64,000 nucleotides of DNA from Orobanche coerulescens (lineage: Eukaryota > Streptophyta > Magnoliopsida > Lamiales > Orobanchaceae). Below the pieces are notes generated by a model. The model was not told where the DNA came from, ran no database searches, and worked only from the letters and a program-made list of their open reading frames with translations. The number at the start of each line of letters is the position of its first letter. Position 1 is the stretch's first letter. The position numbers and the translations under genes were made by a program. Shown one piece after another: positions 49,583 to 60,714 of this stretch. Location of the stretch: positions 80,772,096 to 80,836,095 of the forward strand of contig CM065802.1 of assembly GCA_033398695.1 (NCBI GenBank). The letters run 5' to 3'.

Positions 49583-49750
49583 ATGGGTAAAAAGAAAGAA
49601 GATAATGCTTATCAACATTGTCAGAAAATTGATGGAAATAGGATGCATATGTCATGTAATCATTGTGGTAAAGGATTTTGGGGTGGAATTACTCGTATGA
49701 AACATCATCTTGCCGGCTCACATAGTAATGTGAGTAAATGTGAAATGTGA
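49583..49750 (+). pseudogene. BED zinc-finger start of a hAT transposase
   Basis: A 55-residue frame starts MGKKKEDNAYQHCQKID and contains CNHCGKGFWGGITRMKHHLAGSH ending in SKC: a BED finger (C-x2-C, GG(I/V).R.K.HLAG) as at the N-terminus of plant hAT transposases. The usual W before HC is replaced by YQ. A TGA follows CEM where plant hATs usually continue (C.(K/M)(V/C)P.EV), and the downstream DNA still reads PDEVRKM before ending. The finger binds element ends; the dimerisation and catalytic domains are gone. Confidence 0.8.
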
Positions 49751-50196
49751 CCTGATGAGGTTAGAAAGATGTTAATGATTTTGATGACCTTGGGGTGGAT
49801 GAAGATGAGGATGAATGAGTCTTGAATACATTATTTAGAAAGTGGAATGTTTAATTTTTAATTGGTGACTTAGTAATTAGTATTTAGTAAAACAATATAG
49901 ACTATTTCTTGAAGTTATGACCTTTTGGTACGTTGGTAATGTTAACATAACTACTACTTTGGTTTTTCAAGTAATTATTTCCATTATTTACTTTATTTTT
50001 GACATTTTTAGAGTTTTTGTATGTTGTTGTATTGTGTTCCGTATCTCCGATACGATACACGATACGATACGCGATACGATATTTAGGCGCCATACGATAC
50101 ACGATATGACAACTATGGCCTCGAGGCTTACGCCTCGCCTCGTCCGGCCAAAACGCCTCAAACTCGCCTCGCGCCTTTTAAAACATTGGTACCGGA

Positions 50197-51534
50197 GACA
50201 TCATATCTTATACTTTACCCGATACTCTGTGGATACATATATGTATATATATGCCGTACCTGTATCTTAAACTTTCAAAATATGTTGTATCCTCATAGTG
50301 GTGTTGTATCGTATTGGTGTCCCGTAACCGTGTCAATGCTTCATAGCTTTGGATATATCGAAATGTTCTCTGGTTATGTGAATCTTGTTGAGTTATGTAA
50401 GTTCTTGTTGTTATATACTGATATTGGTGTTGTCTTGCATAGTTGCATACATTGAAAAATATTTTGCACATCCACGTGCTTAGCCTTTTCTTTTTACGTA
50501 AAACTTTCTTACATTTGGGGCAGTACACTGATAAATCAAGCTTATTGATCTTAATTTCTTGTTTTATATGGTATATATTTACAAAAATACTGTCTTGATT
50601 TGTAAAGAATGCTTTTAAATGAACTCTAAAGTGATTAAACTCTAAGCGTTCTTTTGCAGTATGATATTCTTGAGGTCATCAGTTTCACGTTCGCATATAA
50701 ACATATTTAGCTGTCGTGGTTGTCATCCATTTGCTTCAAGCCCGAGAGTTCCCGTAATATACACACGAAAGATAGTAACTGTAGGTCCGCTGTAAAAGAA
50801 AAAAGAAGGTTAAGTATGATATATTAACTGTCGTCCACCAATTTCATTATTGAAAAATTATAATCATCTACTTAAAGGTCGTTAGGTGATGTTTAGAGTC
50901 AATGTCAAGGAATATACATGTATCTGTAATGTGACACTGTCGCACTTTTCTATAGTTATTTTATCTATATCATTATATATGAATGTATTTGATAAAAATA
51001 AACGAAAAACTAAAAAAAGTTAGTTTCCCCTGGGAATTTTTTATTGTAAAAAAAACTACATAGCGATTGTCAAGAAAGTATGAATAGTGCAATGAAGAAT
51101 TTGAGAATTGCTGGATCAGCCCAATTATTTCCAAACACTAACTAAAATGGTTGTCCAGTTTTTTATCTGTACCCACACTGAGGTCCATTATGCATTTACC
51201 TGGTTTAAAATTTTGCCCTACCACGTAAATTCGCGCCAAAATTTTGCTTGCTCAATTTGTAAAGAGCAGCCACATATTTTATGTATTTCCATTAGAAAAA
51301 AATTATTTACAGATTTTTTTGTTCTCAATTTCCCATCGCCTATCAGTTACCACTCGCTTTCTGCTAGTCATCGGTTATTTCAGTCGTCTATGTACCTCTG
51401 GGTATGCTTTATCTTGTTCATTTTCATATGTGAAGTTCTGCTGCTAAGGATCTTTCATGTAGCTAAGGTGTTTGATGAAATGCTCTGATGGAATTTTGCA
51501 GCCAAAAGTTTAACCCATTTGAAATAATCAGAAA
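50197..51534. other. Upstream region of PSF1
   Basis: AT-rich DNA between the hAT cluster and the PSF1 start codon. It should contain the promoter and 5' UTR; no unambiguous TATA box or upstream exon could be assigned. Short open frames here lack known domains. Confidence 0.4.
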
Positions 51535-54500
51535 ATGTATGCTAGAAAAGCAAGCGAGTTGGTGAAAGAATTTGCTAGTAGTGAACCTGGGCAACTTAGC
51601 GCTTTCAACGTAAGTTGCATAGATCTTCTATTTATTGATGGAAATGGAGCCTATTTCATTTTGCATTGTTCATTGATCTTGTTTTTATTGATGATTTTGA
51701 TTCTAGCTCATTACTTGTTCGCGGTTTGTTCATTTTGTTTTCACCAGCAGATTTGGGGATGACGTAAACTGATAACTTATTAATTCTGTCTCTTATGTCC
51801 TTTTCCTCTATTGGTGGGTCGGGTGGGGAAAGGACTGTGAAGGTGAAGGAGTTTGTGTAGCGACTAGTGATCATATAATAATTGCACTAATAAGTGTATT
51901 GTTTGGTGATAATAATCCTGTAAAAATTACAATTTGTAATTATTTATTTTTTTCATCAAAAAGTTTTTGATTTTAATCATTTAGACCATCAAAATTGGAT
52001 AAGTGTTGGAAAAGTCCAGTGTACTCTCTTCAAGGATGTTCATATATACTAAATTATTTTCCACTTGGATTTTTCTTTATTTTTATTCCATTTTTGGGCA
52101 ATTAGAGAACTCCATTGCAAAGCATAATTATACATAACTATTATTATCACCCCATATGGTTACATGACTGAAATTGCATTCACCCTATCCTAACAAAGTT
52201 CTTGTGCTGTTGAACTTTGAAAATCCAATTATTTTTTGTTTTTATTTTCACACACCTCCATTGTGGTTTTGATAATTTAAACTATATATTAACTAGTTAT
52301 GACTTGTATTAGAAGGAAAGGAACTTGTGCTTTTACTTGTCCGAATCCTATAATTGATAGTGTGGTGTTATTTTCATTACGGTTCGGAATGCTCAATATT
52401 TAGCCTATTGAGTTAGTCGATTCACATTAGTTTGTATGCACACACAGAATGACCTATTTGCTCAAGTGCTTGAAGAATGTGAAGGGCATTTCCTTCAGCT
52501 TCAGCCTTTAATGAGGTAGATATTTTTTAGTTCTTTGTATGTGCTCCTCCTAGCCTTATCTATTTTGCTCATTTCTCCTCTCACCTTTCTTGGTTTTGGA
52601 TACATGATTTTCATAATCAGACCATTCAATCTGATGATTGTACAGGAAAATACAAGAGCATGAAAACGAATTGAAAGAAAAAGAAATACCTGAAGATGAA
52701 ATCGGGTCGTCTGAAGTTGAAAGAAGGAATTTAGAAGCTGAGAAGATAGCCATCCAAACAGCTCTTAAATCTGATCAGTTTGGAGCACTTGTCCATCATC
52801 TTTCCCTTGTTCGCAATAAGAGGTGTCTCATGGCTTATGTGTGAGTAATCACAACACTCTCCCAACCTTATGTTTTATTTGACCTGTCCTTTGAGGAAAA
52901 GCGTTTTTATTTTAATTAGGGATAATTAAAAAAAGAAGAGGCCTTGGTTTAGGCTAATTACGAAAAGACCGAGATGGTTCTAAAATTTACAAAAAACCTC
53001 TTAGGATCTTATTCCGTTTCACATTTTTCCTCTTCATAAACAAAAAATATTTCTAAGACCTCCCTGAAAATTTACAGAAACATTAATATCATCTATTCAT
53101 CTATTTAAAATTTTTGGCAAAATCAAAATTTGAGCTCTTTTAATGTAAATTTTAATAACCTCTGTTTTTTTAGTCGAAATCTCAGTTTTTTTTTGGGTAA
53201 TTATCCATTTTAAATATGGCCTAAAGATAGACATGTCCTCATTATCACTATATAATGTTCTTGGGATTTATAGATATAATCGAGCAGAAGTAATCAGAAG
53301 TTTGGGATGGATGGTCGACCGCGTGCTCCCTGAAGAGATTGAAGAGAAACTCGGTACTACAGAGAAAGAATATTTCATGAATCACGCCGCAACTTTGCAG
53401 TCATATATGTCAGAGGTTGATCTTCATTTGACTGTGGTAATGTAATTACTTCTCTTTGCATTATTTTACGCATTGATAATACCGTTATGGTTGAGACTTC
53501 CTTGGTGTAGTAAGTTTTGGTTCATAAAGGTGTACATCTCATCAGGAAAGCTTTAGAGGTAAATTCATTCAGGCCCTTTTTGTTACAGAGTTAGTTCGAC
53601 TTGGTACTGATGAGGTAACACAGTGTCTTTCAGTTGCCTGTGATCTAGTAATGTGTTTGATTTTAAGGATGAGGTGCGTAAAGATTTGTGCTGTTTTTTT
53701 TTTAATCGAGTCGAGTGATAAAATTGTAAATGTATTTGGTGACATCTGTAATTCGTTAGCTCCATTAACGACATGTGCAAATTGTAAATGTATTTGGTGA
53801 CATCTGTAATTCGTTAGCTCCATTAACGACATGTGCAAACTGTGAGGCAGGTGTAAACCTCAAAAAAAAAAATTGTAACTTTTGAAGTTAGATATTAGGC
53901 CATATCTCAAGGGTAGCTTTCTGTGATCATCCCTCCTATTTATTAATTATTGAAACCAGTGTTGGGTTTTGTACCGCCACTAGAAGGGTTTAGATAGTGC
54001 GGTTAAGAATATAGAATTCTTTTGCGATTGCGGAAGCGATTAAGTGCGGAATGTAAATGACAGCGATAGAGGTTCGGTAATGTGCCTACGTCACTTGGCT
54101 TTCGTCGTCACTATCGTCAAACGAGCTCCTTGCCATGAGTGCAAGATTGTTTTGAATATTATCTTCTTCTTTATCCTCGTCACTCCAGGTGGCTACTTCT
54201 TAGAAGTCGAGCCGCGACAAATCTTCGCAAAGTGACCGGATTTTCCACAATTTCGGCAATTATTGTTGAATAGATTTGACTCATTTCGGGCTTGCGAGTT
54301 GAAGTATCTTCTTCTCCGGTTTATTAAGTTTTGATACTTATTGATGTTTTTGGCTTAAAATGCCGATTCTTCACCATCGTCATCAACCGGGATAGCTTCC
54401 TCATTTGTTGACATTTTCTTAGCTTTTAAAGCTATAGATTTTTCCTTCGGTTTTGGCTTGGGCTTCGTGTTTCGAGATTTAAGGACAATCTCATAATTTA

Positions 54501-56441
54501 TTAGCGAACCAACAAGGGCACTAAAATTAAAAGTATTGAGATCTTTAGATTCCATAATTGCCGTAACCGTGTCGTCCCATTCGAGAGGTAGTGATTGTAA
54601 TATTTTCTTGACCTTTTTACTACTCGATAAGGGTTTTCCGAAGCATGCTAGCCCATTTGTAATAACCGAGAATCGGTCTAGCATATTTGTGATGGACTCT
54701 TCGTCTTTCATCATGAAAAGCTCGTAGTCGTGGAGAAGCATATTTATCTTTGTCTCATTGACTTGATTCGTTCTTTCGTGAGTTACCTCTAACATTTTCC
54801 AAATTTCTTTGGCACTATCACATGAGTAAATCCGATTATGTTCTTCCGAATTTAAAGCACAATAAAGCAAGTGTTTTGCTTTGCTGTTGTAATGGTCGTT
54901 CTTCCAATCCGTATCATTGTATTCTTCGAAGCTTTTTAGAGTACCATTGGAATTTGTAGGAAGTTTCAGACCAAGACAGAGCTCAATATCATAGGTTCGG
55001 ATGAATATTGACATCTTCTTTTTCCATGTCATAAAATTTGATCCATCAAAAAATGGAGGTCAATTTAAGGCGAGGCCTTCGACCGGGGCATAATGAAGCG
55101 CCATTGGATCTTTTTCTCCTCGGATGTTAAGTCGACTATAAGAGATACCCGCTCTGATACCAATTGTTGGGTTTGGTACCGCCACTAGAAGGGGGTTTAG
55201 ATAGTGCGGTTAAGAATATAGAATTCTTTTGCAATTGTGGAATGTAAATGACACATCGATATATAGAGGATCGACAATGTGCCTACGTCCTCTCTCCGTA
55301 TCTTTTTCTATATACTTAAGATAAACCTTTCCGCCTTGTCTTTTGTCGGTCTGAGGTAAACCGTTACAATCTTGTCTTCTATCGGTCCAAGATAAACCGT
55401 TACAATCTTGTCTTTATGTCGGTCCAAGAGAAACCGTTTCCCTTTTCTATCGGATAAGGAATCAACCTTTCTAGCTTTCTATCCGTACTAGAAGAACCTC
55501 GCTTGGATTTAGATTATGATTCTAACAATGCCGGATCCACGATCCTAATAACACCAAATCAAATCTATAATCCTTTCTTTTCTCTCATGTTTGGTTGAGT
55601 GAATTAAACACTCGAATTCTTATGAATTAAGCTCGATTACAACAACAATAACGAATATAACAATATCTGATGTATGACTACTTTGCTTGAAGTTGTTGTA
55701 AGGTGAATATCGTATGAAGTGGTATTTATAGGCTTCAAAGCCTAAACTAGCCGTTGGTCACTGCCCTCTTCATAGCGTACGTTAAACTTACTGCGTAGCA
55801 TACATAATGCTCTTTAGCGTACGTAACCTTTACATGTTGCGTACGTTATATGCTTTTCGGTTCAGTCCAGTAGCTTCTGTCTCTCCCGTAGCGGACGTTA
55901 ACTATATTCGTAGCGTACATAAGATCCTCCTCTTAGCGTACGTTAATATCTCTACGTTGCGTACCTTATCTTCACATATTCGTTGCATGCTTTTTGACTT
56001 TCTAGAATCATTCCAACGGATTGATTTATTTGAATTCGAACTTCACTTTCTCATAGCGTACGTTAAGCTTCCAGCATAGCGTACGTAATGCCTTCTTCCT
56101 TGCGCTAATCTTTGTATTAGCGTGCGTTATTTGCTTCGATGCAGAATGCAATACTCACTGACTTGATATGTTGTGTACGTTATACTTTTGTTTAGGAATA
56201 ATAATGGGGCGGGTTCGGGGCGGGGTAGGCTATCCTAGAACCCGAACCCGAACCCGAAATCTGAAATCTGCCCCGTCCCCGCCCCGTTCCCCGTTGGGAT
56301 CTTATCGGGGCGCCCCATTGGGGCTACAACTTACCCCGAATCCTGCCCCGTTCCCCGTTTTTGCTCCGAAATCCGAAATTGCTAGGTATCAATTATCAAA
56401 ATCTAAACACAATATGTAGCTAAAAATAAAGATGCATGCTG

Positions 56442-56484
<43 letters not shown>

Positions 56485-57195
56485 TCGGGGCGGGGCGGGG
56501 CGGGGCACGGTCACCCAGTCACTACCCCGAACCCCGAAAAAATCCCCGTTAATGCCCCAATTCCGGCCCCGCAACACGATAATGCCTTCTCCGCCCCGAC
56601 CCGTTAAGATCGGGTTTCGGGTTTCCCGTCGTGTTCGGGTTTTCTTGCCATCCCTACTTTTGTTATAGCGTATGTTATCTTCGCTAAGATTTACTTCTTT
56701 TTTGTCCTTCTCGTACGTCTTCGAATTCTTGTAGATTAATTGTTGTTTTTCTTTGTTTAGCAACTTATCATCAAAACCTCTAAATTGTGTAGAATAAAAT
56801 GTTCCTACAACCTGAAATAATTAGGCATCACGATCCAATCGCATTGACACTATTCCCGTGTTCTTTTTTCCCAGGACACGGTTCCTCCAAAAGACCCCTA
56901 CATCAAAGTGAGAGTTCTTGATGATATTGGCGAGGTTGCGCTTAGCGATCAAGTGGCCAACTTAGCTGGACATGCTATAATGTTCTTGAGACGAACGGAT
57001 GCAGAGCAGTACATCACCCAGGTGAATCTTTCCTTTCCTGCTTACATATTCACATCTATTTTCGGTTTAAATGTACACCACTCAGGTGAATCTTTCCTTT
57101 CCTGCTTGCATATTCACATCTATTTTCGCTTTAAATGTTCAGCCACTTAATCGATATCTGATGATCAGGGTCAAATGGAAGAGATCATGGGTTGA
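51535..57195 (+). CDS. PSF1: PSF1, DNA replication complex GINS subunit 1
   Basis: Six exons: 51535-51609, 52448-52515, 52646-52840, 53274-53436, 56875-57021 and 57169-57195, all with GT/AG introns and matching phases, giving 224 residues. Seen: N-terminus MYARKASELVKEFASSEPGQ; FNNDLFAQVLEE; a charged stretch (about 49-75); HHLSLVRNKRCLMAYVYNRAE; LGWMVDRVLPEEI; YMSEVDLHLTV; and the C-terminal PPKDPYIKVRVLDDIGE, FLRRTDAEQYI. These are hallmarks of PSF1/GINS1. Known role: with PSF2, PSF3 and SLD5 it forms GINS, which joins CDC45 and MCM2-7 as the replicative helicase in the nucleus. Intron 4 (3.4 kb) holds a copia element inserted antisense. Nothing in the exons looks broken. It is the only host gene seen. 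Confidence 0.92.
52917..53206. mobile_element. Possible MITE in PSF1 intron 3
   Basis: Ends TAGGGATAATTA and, inverted, GGATAATTACCC, between near-identical flanks ATTTTAAT and ATTTTAAA (7 of 8). Confidence 0.4.
53722..53837. repeat. 58-bp tandem duplication in PSF1 intron 4
   Basis: Two practically identical copies starting AATTGTAAATGTATTTGG (53722 and 53780). Confidence 0.85.
54193..55032 (-). pseudogene. Copia gag (UBN2 type) with zinc knuckle
   Basis: The minus-strand frame from MTWKKKMSIFIRTYD (preceded in frame by FFDGSNF) shows the UBN2 gag pattern: AKHLLYCALNSEEHNRI, AKEIWKMLEVTHERT, MLLHDYELFMMKDEES, LPLEWDDTVTAIMES, LINYE, then a Lys-rich region KPKPKPKEKSIALKA and EESAF before a TAA at 54355. 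The same frame continues after this stop to a zinc knuckle CRNCGKSGHFAKIC (near 54250-54210) and ends at TAG 54193-54195. Gag would form the particle and bind RNA. One nonsense codon separates the two parts. Confidence 0.85.
55151..55162 (-). other. Primer-binding site TGGTATCAGAGC
   Basis: Exact complement-type match to the 3' end of initiator-Met tRNA, two bases from the 5' LTR. Confidence 0.9.
55768..56184. repeat. TAGCGTACGTTA array in copia LTR
   Basis: About 13 copies of (T)AGCGTACGTTA and close variants, with one more (ATAGCGTATGTTA) beyond the MITE at 56664. Confidence 0.8.
56193..56656. mobile_element. hAT MITE, GGGGCGGG/CCCGAACCCG-rich
   Basis: Perfect 8-bp duplication CTTTTGTT (56185-56192 and 56657-56664). 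Inverted ends TAGGAATAATAATGGGG and TAGGGATGGCAAG. GC-rich arms flank a (TA)n run at 56445-56479. It sits inside the copia LTR. Confidence 0.85.
57018..57148. repeat. 64-bp tandem duplication across PSF1 exon 5 donor
   Basis: Two copies (CAGGTGAATCTTTCCTTTCC...) start at 57019 and 57083. Each carries a CAG|GTGAAT donor, at 57021/57022 and 57085/57086. Use of the second would add 64 nt and change the frame. Confidence 0.85.
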
Positions 57196-57290
57196 TTTTG
57201 GGCCTCCAGTAAACTTATATGTTCATGACTCGCAGCATGTTATGGGAAAATTAACGGCTCTATTAAGAGTTCGCAAGCGGCATAATGACA

Positions 57291-57362
57291 ACTAGAACCA
57301 AACGTCAATATGTTTAAAGAGACTTTACTAGAACCAAACGTCAATATGTTTAAAGAGACTTT
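57291..57362. repeat. 36-bp perfect tandem duplication in PSF1 3' region
   Basis: ACTAGAACCAAACGTCAATATG... repeated at 57291 and 57327. Confidence 0.9.
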
Positions 57363-57930
57363 ATATAGTAAATAACACCAAGGTAATTGAACAAACTCAA
57401 GTTGTATTCAAATTTTCTCGTATTTGCATATGGTGGTCTTAAAATCTAAGTTGATGAACCATCTAATTTTTCTAGGAATTGAAATTACGAATTAACCAAA
57501 GATGATTGCACTTGTTGCAGCACAGGAACTATTCGGAATCTGCTGCTTAAATGACTCGATTTATCTTAATTGCAGTGTTGTAATCATGTTCATTATTCAT
57601 GATGTATCATTGTTCCCATGAGTTGTAATTTGTGTGTAAGATCAGTATACTAAAACTCGCAACTCATGAGTCGATCAGTGAGGCGGGCAGTGGAGAGTTT
57701 TAAATTATTCGGGGATTAATTTGGAAATGTGATAGGGGTATATTTTGATATAATAATATATTAATTAGTATTATATGATAATAATCAGTGTTTTAGAAAA
57801 TCGTTCGACTAGTACGAGTCAACTTGCGAGTCGAAGCGATGCGCAAGGCCGGTGAGTCGAGGCATACGAGCCAGCAGCTGTTTTTACTTATGAGTTTTAC
57901 CAAATGACATGCCTTTTTTATTAATGAGCT
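57363..57930. other. PSF1 downstream DNA
   Basis: Likely holds the end of the 3' UTR. At about 57789 a TGTTTTAGAAAATCG word resembles a hAT MITE end, without a clear partner. Confidence 0.35.
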
Positions 57931-59165
57931 GGATGTCACGTGGGTAAGGAAATCGGGTATAACCGGTTAAAATCGGACACAATGGTATTTTAAAATCAAA
58001 ATTGAATGTTTGTTTCTTTATTGGGTGCAAATAAAGCTTTAGTCACCTAATAGGTAAGTTTTGTGTTATTTGTTGTTGTTTTGGATCATTTGAGTTGGAT
58101 GCCACGTGGGTAAGAAAACTGGATATAACTATTGTTGCCACATTATAACCGAAAATTCCGGCCCAGACCGGCCTGTGGTCAATGGTTCCGACCTAGACTG
58201 TTGACTGTGGGCTGGTTCCGGAACCGGATCTGGTATTAAGCACGGTCCGGTTACGAATCGAACTTTTTGGGCCCGTGAACTAGTGGTCTAACCGGCGGTT
58301 CAGCCCGAAATTGGCCCTTCTGCAGTTATTACATAAAAAATACTCGTAATTTCACAAGTTACTATAAATTATATAAAAAAACGCAACATAGAGAATTTCT
58401 AAATTTCTAAATTATCTATAAGTTATTATATTTTTATTAAACTAACTTAAGTAATTTCAAAATTTCAACACTTGTAAATTAAAAAAAATTAGAAACTTCA
58501 CTACAAATCATTTAATTAGAAAAAAAGAAGATATAAACAATATTACAAGTTCATAAATTACATAAAAAACACAACATAAATAATTTATAAATTTCATAAG
58601 TATTTATAAGTTATTATAGTTTTATTAAATTAACTTAAATAATTTCAAAATTTCAACCTTGTAAATTAAAAAATTTAGAAATTTTAACATTATATTCACT
58701 AATCATTTAATTTCAAAAAAAAAAAAGAAGATATATAAATATTACATGTTATTATAAATTACAGAAAAAAAAATGCAACATAAATAATTTCAACATTCGA
58801 AATTTCAACATAACTACACAATTCATTTAATTTCATATAAAAATAAAAAAAATAAAAAAAATGAAGAATCGCCGGTTCGGTTCGGGAATCGCCGATTTTC
58901 GGCCCGGCCGTGAACTGCCGGTTTCGGGCCCGAAAACCAGCCCTTCTGCAGAATACCCGGGCCGGTTACAATTCACCTTTTTTGGTGAACCGGAACCGGC
59001 GGTTCACGGCCCGACGGCAACACTAGATATAACCGGTTAAAATCGGATACAATGGTACCTTAAAATCAAAATTGAAAGTTTGTTTCCTTATTGGGTGCAA
59101 TTAAAACTTCAATGACCTAATGAGTAAGTTTTGTGTTGTTAGTTGCTATTTTGGATTATTGTCCC
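57931..59165. repeat. About 167-bp tandem repeat, second copy split by a MITE
   Basis: GGATG(T/C)CACGTGGGTAAG, then GATATAACCGGTTAAAATCGGA.ACAATGG and TAAGTTTTGTGTT occur at 57931-58096 and again at 58097-58129 plus 59034-59165. Confidence 0.8.
58130..59025. mobile_element. hAT MITE with CCGGTTC-rich arms
   Basis: Perfect 8-bp duplication GATATAAC (58122-58129 and 59026-59033). Inverted ends TATTGTTGCC and TAGTGTTGCC; inside them the left arm (ACCGGCC, GGTTCCGGAACCGG) and right arm (CCGGTTCGGTTCGGG, AACCGGAACCGG) pair. AT-rich core. Confidence 0.85.
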
Positions 59166-59419
59166 ATGATTTTATTATTAAATTCAATTTAGTGGGAGAG
59201 GATAAAATCGTCTTTTCAAATGCACGCTACCAACAATAATCACCAATATCCTTTAATTATAGATTATAGACAATAAACCATGGTGTTTTTTGGTTGTCGT
59301 TGTAGTTTGCACTTGAAAAGATCATTATACTCCACTCCTCTATGTTGAAATTATTAAAATGTACACTTACAATATTAAATTAAAGAGATAATACATCTTC
59401 AAAAAATATTATTTTCTAG

Positions 59420-59715
59420 CGGGTTCTCCGACGGTTGGTCTTTTTTTTTTTTTTTTTTTTTTTTACAGTAGGCCTGCTGACTTGCTTTCTGGTGGCCGAC
59501 CAACTGCTTTTTTTTCTCGGTAGGCCCACGACTTGTTTTCTGCGAGTTGTCCCCGATTCGATAGATCTTCGGCAGGCCGACCGACCTGCTTTCGAGCAGC
59601 CATTTTTTTTACGGTCGACTAGCTTGCAGGCGGATCCGCCGCCGGCAGATCTCCCCCGATCGGCCTGTATGGTTCATTTTCCTTTCTTTTTTCTTTTTTT
59701 TTTTACGGCTGGCCT
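59420..59715. other. T-tract and GGCC-rich stretch
   Basis: A run of about 24 T at 59440-59464 and shorter T runs alternate with repeated GGCC(T/G)GC, CTTGCTTTCTG and CGACC words. The plus-strand frame here is compositional. Confidence 0.4.
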
Positions 59716-60714
59716 TACTGTTAGTATAATGCTCTAAGTCTACTGTTTAATAATAATGTGGAGACATTTATTATTATATAATATTGATTATATTATTGAA
59801 TTAATATTCTGCTTACGATCATCAAGTATGTGACTTGATAGTAAAGCTCGTTAAAGCATTAAAGAATATTTATTCTAGATATCCCTAATAATATGATTAC
59901 TAGTATGATGATTATACGATGACTATGTTTTACTGATCATGAACATGAGATGTTATATCACGTCATAGATACATGTAGAGACATCGTATTGGATATGACC
60001 TAACAAAGAGAACTATATATGGATTAAGTCATTATAATTTCTCTGATTGTTATATATTATTTAAGTCCTTATTACCTAAAGACACTAGAGTTTCATATAT
60101 AATGAGTATCATATTTTAACACAATATCAACGTCTTCTGTAACAAGAGACCATATAGTTTGTGATTGGATACAGTACGATTTATGCAGAGGGAAGTAGTT
60201 TGTCCAGAGGGGACTTGTCCTTCCTATAAAATGGAGAAGATATCCACGGGCCCTTGATAAGTTAAATTGTTTAAATGCATGACCATGCTCAAATTGACCA
60301 ATAACGAGTTATTGGTAAATATTTGAATGAACAATTGTAACTTGAGATCAAGAATATTAATTAAGCTATATAAGGTCGACTTATCCATGCCTTATGCTTA
60401 ATTAGGATATCGCACGACGAGAGGAATAAATATTATACAGTAACGGGATTTCGTTCGTGCCGTCGAATTAATTCTTTTAATACGGGTAGTCATAATGTCT
60501 AGCTAGAGGCCGCTTATGATTTATGAGTCATAAAAATTGTTTTATACTCATTTCCGTATTAATTAGAACCTACAAGGTCACACACTTAAACGAGCAGAGC
60601 AGCTATTTTGTCCGGTTGATTAAAAGTTGGTGAACCCTTAGCCATGTTGAGGAATATATAAGAGTATCTTGTGATAGCCCTCATACAAGAAAAAAAATCA
60701 CAAGTGAAGACATA
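59716..60714. repeat. LTR-like segment, possibly copia, truncated
   Basis: Starts TGTTAGTATAATGCTCTAAG and contains words I associate with plant copia LTRs (GACTTGATAGTAAAGCTCG, AACTATATATGGATTAAGTC). It ends where the gypsy LTR begins at 60715. No partner in the window. Confidence 0.35.

Larger units (their letters stand above)
48825..50117. mobile_element. hAT-type element, inner, with BED-finger remnant
   Basis: Perfect 8-bp duplication GCCTCGAG (48817-48824 and 50118-50125). Inverted ends CATAGTTGTCAAATATCG and CATAGTTGTCATATCG, followed by many CGATACGATACGCG words. It carries the start of a transposase gene (49583-49750) but no catalytic domain, so it is an internal deletion derivative. 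Confidence 0.85.
47807..50188. mobile_element. hAT-type element, outer, with nested hAT
   Basis: Perfect 8-bp duplication GTACCGGA (47799-47806 and 50189-50196). Inverted ends CAATGTTTTAGAAGGCG and CAATGTTTTAAAAGGCG, continuing as GAGGCG-rich arms. Without the nested element and its extra duplication it is about 1.08 kb, AT-rich, non-coding. Confidence 0.85.
53960..56809 (-). mobile_element. Gag-only copia element in PSF1 intron 4
   Basis: Outer edges TGTTGGGTTTTGTACC and TGTTCCTACA are flanked by ACCAG (53955-53959) and ACCTG (56810-56814), a 5-bp duplication with one change. The right LTR (55165-56809) is followed by a perfect Met-tRNA primer site on the minus strand. Only a gag-like ORF remains inside. 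The left LTR is reduced to its last 133 bp (53960-54092), fused to DNA just after gag: a deletion removed pol and most of the 3' LTR. The element is antisense to PSF1 and leaves its exons intact. Confidence 0.85.
55165..56809 (-). repeat. 5' LTR of the intronic copia element
   Basis: 1645 bp including a 464-bp MITE plus its 8-bp duplication. TATA on the minus strand CCTATAAATACC (55721-55732). Upstream of it lies the TAGCGTACGTTA array. Confidence 0.82.

Noticed and set aside
57071..57295. Open frame continuing past PSF1 exon 5 as the true C-terminus
   Set aside because: The spliced frame ends GQMEEIMG as in GINS subunit 1 proteins; the longer frame is intronic and frame-shifted.
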